DNA from: Algoriphagus alkaliphilus
GTDB lineage: Bacteria; Bacteroidota; Bacteroidia; Cytophagales; Cyclobacteriaceae
Assembly: GCF_900103735.1 (NCBI RefSeq)
Contig: NZ_FMXE01000017.1
Location: 36,577-100,576, forward strand
Direction of reading: 5' to 3'
Length of the DNA stretch: 64,000 nt
Shown in pieces: positions 45,073-52,749 of this stretch; positions within the stretch are counted from its first letter, which is position 1; each line of letters begins with the position of its first letter. The notes beneath the pieces were generated by a model. That model ran no database searches, had not been told where the DNA came from, and worked only from the letters and a program-made list of their open reading frames with translations. A program made the position numbers and the translations under genes.

Positions 45073-45168
45073 ATGAAATCGAGCATGATCCCGTATTTAC
45101 GGGATCACACACTGGGATGATTATTCTCCATGCGAGATTCCATTTGGCCTTTCAAAAACAAATTATAA
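45073..45168 (+). repeat. Leader element B upstream of a lipoprotein gene
   Basis: ATGAAATCGAGCAT (45073-45086), hairpin GATCCCGT-ATTT-ACGGGATC (45087-45106), inverted end ATGCGAGATTCCAT (45130-45143), TTTGGCCTTTCAAAAAC and box CAAATTATAA (45159-45168), four bases before the ATG at 45173. Contains a 12-codon mini-ORF (MRDSIWPFKNKL, 45130-45168) closely matching the one in element A. Confidence 0.7.
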
Positions 45169-45172
45169 ACAG

Positions 45173-45658
45173 ATGAAATTAAACGTGTGGAAAGTGGCCT
45201 TTGCGGCTTTACTGTTTGTGAGTTTACAGTCTTGTGGCGGCGATGATCCTACTCCAACTCCCCCAAAAACACCTGAACAAATCGCTACTGAAGCTTTGAC
45301 GGGAACTGGAGCCCAAACTTGGGGAATTGCCGGTGGAGGTAGAGTTACCCGAAGAGGAAATAATGTTACAGACCTCTATTCGACTTTTGAGCTGATTCTC
45401 AACTCTGGTTCTTCCAAAACCTACACCACAAGAAATAGTAATGATCTATTTGATGCCAATGGAAATTGGGCGTTTGCAGGAACCAACTTTGATAAAATCA
45501 CTCTGACTGGAACCAAACCTGCAGCTGCAAGAGAAATGTCGTTTACCCAGACCGGCACTAACCTAAAACTGGTATTTTCCATCCCGGCACCCGGCGCAAG
45601 AATTAACGGACAGTTTGCTATTGCGGGAGATTATGTGTTTGATTTGATTAAAAAATAA
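45173..45658 (+). CDS. lipoprotein of unknown function
   Basis: A 161-residue lipoprotein: signal with VSLQSCGGDD lipobox and acidic +2 region, as in Bacteroidota outer-membrane lipoproteins. The mature part (about 130 residues) has alternating strands (TYTTRNSNDLFDANGNWAF, FDKITLTG, ISFTQTG-like) suggesting a small beta-barrel or lipocalin-like fold. No catalytic motif. It is bounded by leader element B on the left and the 146-bp repeat (copy 2) directly after its stop. Confidence 0.75.
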   Translation: MKLNVWKVAFAALLFVSLQSCGGDDPTPTPPKTPEQIATEALTGTGAQTWGIAGGGRVTRRGNNVTDLYSTFELILNSGSSKTYTTRNSNDLFDANGNWAFAGTNFDKITLTGTKPAAAREMSFTQTGTNLKLVFSIPAPGARINGQFAIAGDYVFDLIKK

Positions 45659-45661
45659 TGT

Positions 45662-45806
45662 GATTATCCGCAATTCTACCAGTATGCTAAAATTGAACTT
45701 GAAAAGAGCGGATAATCGTCGACAGACGACCGTCCACAGTCCACAGCTCGTCTCATCGGACTTCTAGCCTTATTTCCTATGGCAACTGGTAAGAGAGCGG
45801 ATATAC
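45662..45806. repeat. Structured dispersed repeat, copy 2
   Basis: Second copy of the element at 20379-20524, same length, diverged in sequence but with paired ends conserved: ATTATCCGCAATTCTACCAG at the left and CTGGTAAGAGAGCGGATAT at the right. Where copy 1 has TGCCAG/CTGGCA this copy has TACCAG/CTGGTA, a compensatory change. Internal GCGGATAAT (45708-45716) and CGTC-GACA-GACG are kept. Begins 4 bp after the lipoprotein stop. Confidence 0.75.
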
Positions 45807-45837
45807 AGAAAAAATAAAAATAAACTCTAAAAAATCG

Positions 45838-45862
45838 AAAGGGAGTCCACTAAGCTCCCTTT
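45838..45862 (-). terminator. Terminator of mutS2
   Basis: Stem AAAGGGAG / CTCCCTTT with a 9-nt loop, directly after the mutS2 stop codon; on the minus strand the stem is followed by CGATTTTTT. Confidence 0.8.
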
Positions 45863-45863
45863 T

Positions 45864-48251
45864 TTATTTCAAGGTCACCAATGTAACTCCAGCACCACCA
45901 CGATCGGCGTGTTCGTCTTCCATTTTACCTACCGGCGGCATGGCTCTGAGTAGATTTCTGGTGATTTCACGCAGAATTCCGTCTCCTTTTCCATGAACGA
46001 TCCGTAAGTGTTTCACACCAAGCATATGCCCCTCATCGATGAATGTCTGAATCAAGGATAGGATCTCCTCTCCCCGCTTGCCTCTCAGGTCAAGATTTGG
46101 GGAGTAGTCCATCATCTTAGCATTGGTATTGTAATTCCCCCGCTGTGCCAATGCCTTCTGCTCTTTTTTGACCTCCGTTTTTGAGATTTTCTCCAATCTG
46201 GAAAGCTTGACATTGGACTTCAAATCTCCGATAGTGATATCAACGTCCTTGTTTCGAATCCCAACTACCTGAGCTACTGCGCCATTGTCTTTCAATCTAA
46301 CCCAATCTCCTGACTCGATTTTCCCACCGATTACCACGATTTCAGGATCTTTGACAAGCAATTTTTCAGGCTTAACCTCCTGCTTGAATTCTTCCAATTC
46401 CTGACGAACCTGCTTGGTTATTTCTTTTTCGGCATTTCCTTCACGGATTTCCCTAATAGTCGCTTCAATCTTTTTGTTAGTCTGATCCAACAAAGATTTC
46501 GCCTCCTGCTTGGCCTCCTGGATGTATTTCTTCTTAGTCAATTCCAGGGTTTCCTTCAGCTGATTGTATTCTTTCAGCCTAACCTGAAGCAACTTATCTT
46601 TCTCCTTTACCTCCTTCACCAAACCTGAATATTGGTTCTTTTCATTTTCCAATTGGGTCAAAAGCCGATCATAACGCACCCGCTCTTCTCCAATATTCGC
46701 TTTGGCATAGGCTAAAATCTCCTTGGATAGACCGATTTTAGAAGCAATCTCCAATGCAAATGAAGAGCCTGGCTTTCCGATTTCCAATTGATAAAGTGGC
46801 TCCAGGCGATCCACATCGTAGCGCATAGCACCGTTGACTAATCCTTGATTTTTATTGGCAATCTGCTTCAGATTGCCATAGTGTGTGGTTAATACACCGA
46901 AGGCGCCAAGTTTATTTAAGGAAAGTAAAATTGATTCCGCAATCGCCCCTCCAAATTGGGGCTCTGTGCCTGTACCAAATTCGTCAATAAAAAGGAAGGT
47001 TTTCTTATTGGCAAATTGGGTAAAATGCTTCATGCTCATCAGGTGCGAGCTGTATGTACTCAGGTCATTTTCCAGATTTTGCTCGTCACCGATATCAATA
47101 AAGAAATTATCGAAAAGCGAACTCTTGGAATCCGGATGAACCGGTATCAACAGTCCACACTGCAGCATGTATTGAAGCAGTGCCACAGTCTTTAAGGTGA
47201 CGGATTTCCCACCTGCATTTGGCCCGGATATCACCAATAGCCGCTCGTGACCACCCAGCCTGATATCTATGGGAACGATCTTTTTCCCCTGAGATTTGAG
47301 CACCATCTCCAAGATTGGATGCCTTGCCCGATTCCAACTCAATATTCGCTCTTTGACCAATTCAGGTCTGCAGCTGTCTGTCTTTTGGGCAAATTTTGCT
47401 TTGGCACGGATAAAATCCATTAACCCAAGGAAGTTGGTTGCCTTGCGCAAAGCTGGAATTGCAGGCCTAAGCTGATCTGTGAGTCGAGTCAAAATCCGGA
47501 TGATCTCCCGACGCTCCATGTATTCCAGGTCACGGATTTCATTATTGATGTCGAGCGCTTCCTCAGGCTCCATGAATACGGTCTGACCCGTGGCCGATTC
47601 GTCATGGATAAATCCTCTGAGCTTTCGCTTGTTTTCAGCAGACACAGGAATCACCATCCGGCCACTTCGTATGGTCATGGAGGCATCATCAGGGGTTAAT
47701 CCTTTGGCACGCGCTTCTTTGAAAATCCGCTCCATTACTTTTCGCAGCCTTCCTTCCTCATACAAAAGCTGAGTTCTGATCAGTTGCAATTCTTTGCTGG
47801 CATTGCTACGAATCTTCCCTTTCTCATCGATGATCAGATCAATAGCTTTGAGGAGATTCATGTCCAGATCGAGCAGAAGTCCCAAAAGCGCGCTAAGGGT
47901 TGGATATTTTTCTCCATGATTTTGGAAAAAAGTAACACAGCCTTTTAGGGTTTGAAGCGCAAGCTTTACTTCGTAGAATTCCTCCTGATCCAAAAAAGCT
48001 CCTTCCAGCTTGGCTTTTTCAAGAAAAGGCTGAAGATTGGTGAAATTGGAGTTTGGAAAAACCTCACCTGCTATGAGAATCTGTCTAAACTCTTCGGTTT
48101 GGTCTAAAAGCCGCTGGACGAGGTTATAATCTGAGGAAAAAGCAACCTTTTCAACATAGTCCTGACCCAAAGAAGAAGTGCATTCCGCCTTGAGCAAGTC
48201 TTTGATTTTGACAAAATTGATCTTTTGATCGAGATTGGATGGGTAAAGCAT
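45864..48251 (-). CDS. mutS2: endonuclease MutS2
   Basis: A 795-residue MutS2, which suppresses recombination or rescues stalled ribosomes in characterised bacteria. Core and clamp (~1-310), ATPase with GPNAGGKSVTLKT and FLFIDEFGTGTEPQF, long coiled coil (~510-640), and a C-terminal Smr nuclease domain with LDLRGKRGEE and IVHGKGDGILR. Start ATG at 48251 overlaps the previous stop as TAATG. Downstream of the DUF4296 lipoprotein gene in one operon. Confidence 0.94.
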   Translation of the reverse strand: MLYPSNLDQKINFVKIKDLLKAECTSSLGQDYVEKVAFSSDYNLVQRLLDQTEEFRQILIAGEVFPNSNFTNLQPFLEKAKLEGAFLDQEEFYEVKLALQTLKGCVTFFQNHGEKYPTLSALLGLLLDLDMNLLKAIDLIIDEKGKIRSNASKELQLIRTQLLYEEGRLRKVMERIFKEARAKGLTPDDASMTIRSGRMVIPVSAENKRKLRGFIHDESATGQTVFMEPEEALDINNEIRDLEYMERREIIRILTRLTDQLRPAIPALRKATNFLGLMDFIRAKAKFAQKTDSCRPELVKERILSWNRARHPILEMVLKSQGKKIVPIDIRLGGHERLLVISGPNAGGKSVTLKTVALLQYMLQCGLLIPVHPDSKSSLFDNFFIDIGDEQNLENDLSTYSSHLMSMKHFTQFANKKTFLFIDEFGTGTEPQFGGAIAESILLSLNKLGAFGVLTTHYGNLKQIANKNQGLVNGAMRYDVDRLEPLYQLEIGKPGSSFALEIASKIGLSKEILAYAKANIGEERVRYDRLLTQLENEKNQYSGLVKEVKEKDKLLQVRLKEYNQLKETLELTKKKYIQEAKQEAKSLLDQTNKKIEATIREIREGNAEKEITKQVRQELEEFKQEVKPEKLLVKDPEIVVIGGKIESGDWVRLKDNGAVAQVVGIRNKDVDITIGDLKSNVKLSRLEKISKTEVKKEQKALAQRGNYNTNAKMMDYSPNLDLRGKRGEEILSLIQTFIDEGHMLGVKHLRIVHGKGDGILREITRNLLRAMPPVGKMEDEHADRGGAGVTLVTLK

Positions 48252-48604
48252 TAGAATAAATCCTCCTTTTTTTCCGGAACAGATTCTCTTACCACAAGCG
48301 AATCGATCACTCGGGCATAGATTCGGTCCATTTTTTTGGCATCCTCCAGGTAGTACAGCAGACTTCTGGTGAAAACCGAATCCTCAACGCCATGTTTAAT
48401 AAAAACATCTTTCTCCATCAGCGAATAAAGGATCTGGGAAGAATCATAGGGGATGGGGAGTGCACTTACAATTCCTTCGGTCAACTGGATATCTATCAGC
48501 ACATTGACCAACTCATTCTCAGACAAAATGCCCACGGGCGTAGTGTAGCGATCACAACTACTCAAGAGCGTCAGAAAAAGCAAAAGGGTAAGAATTCGTT
48601 TCAC
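48251..48604 (-). CDS. DUF4296 lipoprotein
   Basis: A 117-residue lipoprotein (signal LLLFLTLLSSC, lipobox LSSC) with the DUF4296 pattern VNVLIDIQLTEGIVSALP and SLLYYLEDAKKMDRIYARVIDSL. Function unknown; restricted mainly to Bacteroidota. Translationally coupled to mutS2 through a TAATG junction. Confidence 0.87.
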   Translation of the reverse strand: MKRILTLLLFLTLLSSCDRYTTPVGILSENELVNVLIDIQLTEGIVSALPIPYDSSQILYSLMEKDVFIKHGVEDSVFTRSLLYYLEDAKKMDRIYARVIDSLVVRESVPEKKEDLF

Positions 48605-48709
48605 GGCTTAAAATTAGGTTTTTTTAACTGATAATGACCTGACCGATTACCTAACTCAAATTTTATAATTCAGTTCAAGACTTTAACTTAGCCAGTTCAA
48701 ATCTCTGGC

Positions 48710-49588
48710 ATGGATCAGCTGTTCAACAAGCTTAGAAAATACGAAATAATGATCAGGAAGGTGGCCAACAACCATCTCCAAGGGGAATACCAATCTCTTT
48801 TCAAAGGATCTGGTCTTGAATTTGACGATTTGCGGCCATATCAGTACGGAGATGATATCAGGACCATCGAATGGAAAGTGTCTGCAAAAGGTCACGGGAC
48901 CTTTGTGAAGACCTTCCGTGAAGAAAAAGAACAGTCCGTCTATTTTCTTTTGGATATCTCAGGCAGTCAGGACATCGGGCAGCAAGGAAATAAAAAAATT
49001 GATCAGGGAAAATTAATTGCAGGGGTATTGACACTCGCAGCTGTTTATGAAGGAAGCCAAATCGGACTGATTTCCTATTCAGATGAGCAGGAAAAGCTAA
49101 TTCTCCCGGCCAAAGGCAGTAAGCAAGGGGTCAAGATCATCCGTGGAATATTTGACCATCAAAATAATAGTTTAAGGACAAACCTCCACGGGATGTTTAC
49201 CTTTGCCCTGAATCTTATAAAGAAACGAAGCATCATCATCATCATTTCAGATTTCATAGATCAAGACTACGAGCGGCCTTTTCGAGCTTTGGCAGAACGT
49301 CATGACGTCGTGGCAATTCAACTTACCGACCCTAGAGAATCTGCCTTACCTTCACTTGGTATAATTCCAATCTATGATAAAGAGAAAGGAAAAACTACAT
49401 GGGTAAATACGGCGTTCGGCAGTTTTTCAAAAAGAATATCCGAAACCTTTACCACCGAGCGAGAATATCTGAAGGATATCTGTAAAAAAAATCAGATCAA
49501 TTATCTTGCGATGGATACCACTCAGGATATCGTAGGGCCACTTATCGACCTTTTTAAGTACCGAAACAAACGAATGAAACGTGGGTAG
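48710..49588 (+). CDS. DUF58 domain protein (Bat cluster)
   Basis: A 292-residue DUF58 protein: YQSLFKGSGLEFDDLRPYQ-type core (DDIRTIEWKVSAKGHG, FVKTFREEKEQSVYF), and a von Willebrand-like fold with LLDISGSQDIG and IIISDFIDQD. Cytosolic, usually works with MoxR-family AAA proteins and VWA membrane proteins in stress or metal-centre assembly. First gene of a three-gene operon here; a MoxR gene is not nearby. Confidence 0.87.
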   Translation: MDQLFNKLRKYEIMIRKVANNHLQGEYQSLFKGSGLEFDDLRPYQYGDDIRTIEWKVSAKGHGTFVKTFREEKEQSVYFLLDISGSQDIGQQGNKKIDQGKLIAGVLTLAAVYEGSQIGLISYSDEQEKLILPAKGSKQGVKIIRGIFDHQNNSLRTNLHGMFTFALNLIKKRSIIIIISDFIDQDYERPFRALAERHDVVAIQLTDPRESALPSLGIIPIYDKEKGKTTWVNTAFGSFSKRISETFTTEREYLKDICKKNQINYLAMDTTQDIVGPLIDLFKYRNKRMKRG

Positions 49589-50477
49589 AATCGGTGTTTT
49601 TCTTCTATTTCTGGGCTTAAGTGTATCATCCTTTGCACAATCTGTGCAAGTGGATGGCTATTTCACTCAGGATTCAGCCAGGCTTGGCGAGCGTGTAGGT
49701 TTTGTATTAAAAGTCCGTCACCCCGAATCCGCTCAGTTGATCTTCCCGGATTCCACCTTTGATTTCTCTCCTTTAGTATTACTGGAAAAGAAAACTTTCA
49801 TGTCTCAAACTCGAGAAGGTGAAACCTTGGATAGCGCGATTTACTATGTTTCCAATTTTTCTCTGGATCCCAGTATTTTTCTTTCCTTGCCTGTCTATGA
49901 ATTGAGCAGATACGATAGCGTCACGTATTTCTCCACAGAAGCCGAACTGAAGCTAAAATTAGTGCTCGACTCAATCCCTGAACAGCCTGTTTTTCAGGAA
50001 AACAATGTCTATCAACCTATTGAAACCACTTTCAACTGGCTACTTGCTTCAGTAATTACAGCGGGAATACTTCTCCTACTTGGTGGACTTGCTTTACTTT
50101 TTGCGAAGCGAATCAAAGCCTTATTCCAGAAAAACCGCGAAAAACTCAGGTGGATTCAGTTTGAGCGTAAATGGAAAAAACTAACCGGATTACTGGCTCA
50201 AAATCCAGCTTTGGAATTGGCTGATGAGGTCGTTGGACTTTGGAAAGGATATCTTGAAAGCATTACTGATCTCCCTTTTCAAGAATGGACCTCAAGTGAA
50301 ATAGCAGAGGCCCTCGACGATAAGGAAATATTCCAGGCACTTCGGTCAATCGATATGATCATTTATGCCGGTAAGGAGGCGAAAACAGGGGAAGCAACAA
50401 ATTATTTATTGGAGGTGGCCAAAGCTAAGTATCAGGAAAAATTAAACCGAATCAGAAATGAGAAAGCAAGTCGCTGA
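49581..50477 (+). CDS. Bat-cluster membrane protein (BatD/DUF4381-like place)
   Basis: A 298-residue protein with a signal peptide (IGVFLLFLGLSVSSFAQ), a periplasmic beta-rich region (about 25-145), one strong membrane helix (LASVITAGILLLLGGLALLF) and a cytosolic helical tail. Sits between DUF58 and VWA genes, where DUF4381/BatD-like proteins normally lie. GTG start at 49581; the 8-bp overlap with the previous gene implies coupling. Confidence 0.7.
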   Translation: MGRIGVFLLFLGLSVSSFAQSVQVDGYFTQDSARLGERVGFVLKVRHPESAQLIFPDSTFDFSPLVLLEKKTFMSQTREGETLDSAIYYVSNFSLDPSIFLSLPVYELSRYDSVTYFSTEAELKLKLVLDSIPEQPVFQENNVYQPIETTFNWLLASVITAGILLLLGGLALLFAKRIKALFQKNREKLRWIQFERKWKKLTGLLAQNPALELADEVVGLWKGYLESITDLPFQEWTSSEIAEALDDKEIFQALRSIDMIIYAGKEAKTGEATNYLLEVAKAKYQEKLNRIRNEKASR

Positions 50478-51501
50478 GTTTTTTGATTGGTCATGGTTTC
50501 TTCCGGAGACCTTCAAAACCTATGAATGGGATAACCCCATCCTGTTGAATTTGCTTTGGATGATTCCACTCCTGATTCTCTTGCGAAAAGGCATCAAGTT
50601 TTTGAAAAATCCGGTTTTGGAACTTTCCCTCCCCAAACGAGTGGCCAGAGGTAATCCTTGGACCTATTTGCGACTCGTCCCTACCGGATTTTTCTTTTTG
50701 GCACTGTTGGGCATAGTCATCGCATTGGCACGCCCGCAGCGAAGCAATGAGCGGGTAGAGCAGTTTACCGAAGGAATAGATATTCTTTTGGTACTGGATA
50801 TTTCTGAATCAATGGATTTGCAGGATTTTAGGCCCAATCGGCTTGAAGCAGCCAAAAGCACAGCTGTGGATTTTATAAATGGTCGATTCGGAGATCGAAT
50901 TGGCATGGTGATATTCGCAGGAGAAGCCTATTCTTTGGCCCCATTGACCAATGATTACGAACTGTTGACAGCCTTAATTGCGGATATTTCCTTTGACATG
51001 ATCGAGCCCAAGGGTACTGCCATTGGTTCTGCCATCGCAGCAGGGACCAATCGCCTGAAGGATAGCGAAACACCTTCAAAGGTGATGATTCTCCTTTCTG
51101 ACGGGGAAAGTAATGCGGGCAATGTCGACCCCCTGTTTGCGGCCCAACTCGCCTCCGCTTTCAATATCAAGATCTACACTATTGCAGTAGGCAAAGACGG
51201 AATGGTCCCTTATGGAACCGATTTTTTTGGAAGGCCTCAGATGGTTGAGAGTTATCTTGACGAGACCACCCTTCGGGAAATCGCCAGAATCGGAAACGGA
51301 GAATTCTATAGGGCGGCTGACGGAAACACCCTTCAGCAGATTTTTGATCGAATTGACGTTTTGGAAAAAGCAGAGATTCAGGAAAATCGATACAAAGAGA
51401 CTGTAGATTATTATCGGGTGTATCTCTTTTGGGCAATGCTGTTTTTCCTTATTTGGCTGGCTTTGAAGAGCACATTCATCAATAATTTCCTTTTGGATTA
51501 A
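50458..51501 (+). CDS. VWA-domain membrane protein BatA-like
   Basis: A 347-residue protein: two membrane helices near the N-terminus (LLNLLWMIPLLILL and the segment at ~75-95), then a VWA domain with the MIDAS LVLDISESMDL, the Thr in LAPLTNDYE and Asp in LLSDGESNAGN, then a last helix (FWAMLFFLIWLAL). Aerotolerance-type BatA organisation. Overlaps the preceding gene by 20 bp. Confidence 0.88.
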   Translation: MRKQVAEFFDWSWFLPETFKTYEWDNPILLNLLWMIPLLILLRKGIKFLKNPVLELSLPKRVARGNPWTYLRLVPTGFFFLALLGIVIALARPQRSNERVEQFTEGIDILLVLDISESMDLQDFRPNRLEAAKSTAVDFINGRFGDRIGMVIFAGEAYSLAPLTNDYELLTALIADISFDMIEPKGTAIGSAIAAGTNRLKDSETPSKVMILLSDGESNAGNVDPLFAAQLASAFNIKIYTIAVGKDGMVPYGTDFFGRPQMVESYLDETTLREIARIGNGEFYRAADGNTLQQIFDRIDVLEKAEIQENRYKETVDYYRVYLFWAMLFFLIWLALKSTFINNFLLD

Positions 51502-52584
51502 TCAGGAAATCCGCATTTCTTTCCATTTTTCTAAGCGGGGATTCATTAACGAAAACCAAAGTGGGGGAAAAAAAGCCACCAAGATCATTGCCGAGTATCC
51601 AGCCGGAAGCTGTGGGCTTTCGTCGTAGTGATTCAAGATCTGATACCGCTTGAATGCAAAAGCATGGTGGTCAGAATGCCTCTGAAGCTGAAATAAAAGA
51701 AAATTACTGACTCTTTGGCTGGCATTCCAAGAATGAAGCGGAGTCACTTTTTCGTAAAATCCAGTTTCCAGTTTTTTCCTTTCCATTCCATAATGTTCCA
51801 GATAATTCACCGCCTCCAACAAGGAAAAGGCAAGGAGACTTTGGGCAAAGAAGAATACGGGAACTTCCCATACCCATCTGTTCTGTAACATTGAAAAAAC
51901 AAGAAATCCCAAACCTGCAAATGCAATTGGCAAAACCTGAAACCAGATCATTTGATTGCTCCAGGAAAAGAATGGACAGCCCTTTTTTGACAGTCGCTCT
52001 CGTTCTAATTCCCACGCACTGAGGTATCCATCTTTCACCGACCTGAGCCAAAACGAATAGAAATTCTCTCCAAAACGGCTCGTCGCAGGGTCCTCTGCGG
52101 TTGCCACCCGGACATGGTGTCCACGATTATGTTCTATAAAAAAGTGCATATAAGAAACCGTCATCAGCAAAATTTGTGCGTAAATCTGCTCGCTTTTTTC
52201 AGCTTTATGCCCCAATTCATGGGCAACCGTAATCCCGATCCCACCAGTGACCAAGGCCATACCGGAAGTAAAAGCCAACCACTCCCACCCTACAAAATCG
52301 GCTGTGCTCACCACATAAAACCCCCAAATCAAAACTGAAAGTTGTACATAGACCCAAATAAAGGTGACAAGTTTGTAAAAATAGGCCTTAGTCATGCGGC
52401 TTATCGCTTCCTTGGGAACATTTGAAGTATCGGTACTAATCACATAATCCATCAAGGGGACTAACACAAAAACAAACCCATGAATCAGCCAAAGATTGAA
52501 CCCTCCCAGATAATATCCTGAGACTAGTAAAGCCGGCAGGATCAATGCGCTGAAGAAGCCAATTTTTTTTAAACCGCTGTACAT
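51502..52584 (-). CDS. alkB: alkane 1-monooxygenase
   Basis: A 360-residue membrane di-iron monooxygenase that hydroxylates medium-chain alkanes at C1. All AlkB histidine boxes are visible: HELGHKAEK, EHNRGHHVRVATAEDPATS, NYLEHYGMERKK, and the diagnostic LQRHSDHHAFAF. Six hydrophobic segments. No rubredoxin or alcohol dehydrogenase lies nearby, so electron donors are elsewhere. Abuts the batA gene end and is divergent from hemN. Confidence 0.93.
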   Translation of the reverse strand: MYSGLKKIGFFSALILPALLVSGYYLGGFNLWLIHGFVFVLVPLMDYVISTDTSNVPKEAISRMTKAYFYKLVTFIWVYVQLSVLIWGFYVVSTADFVGWEWLAFTSGMALVTGGIGITVAHELGHKAEKSEQIYAQILLMTVSYMHFFIEHNRGHHVRVATAEDPATSRFGENFYSFWLRSVKDGYLSAWELERERLSKKGCPFFSWSNQMIWFQVLPIAFAGLGFLVFSMLQNRWVWEVPVFFFAQSLLAFSLLEAVNYLEHYGMERKKLETGFYEKVTPLHSWNASQRVSNFLLFQLQRHSDHHAFAFKRYQILNHYDESPQLPAGYSAMILVAFFPPLWFSLMNPRLEKWKEMRIS

Positions 52585-52749
52585 AGAGCGAATGATTTGG
52601 TCAAAATTTAAAAAGAATCTTCTGGATTTTGATAATAAATTTTAGCTGAAGTGGCGGCTCAAAAAGCCTGATAAAAGTCAGGTTTAGATATTATTTAGGT
52701 CACTTTAAAGCCAAGAGCTTATGTACACCTTTGCTTAAAATACTGATCG

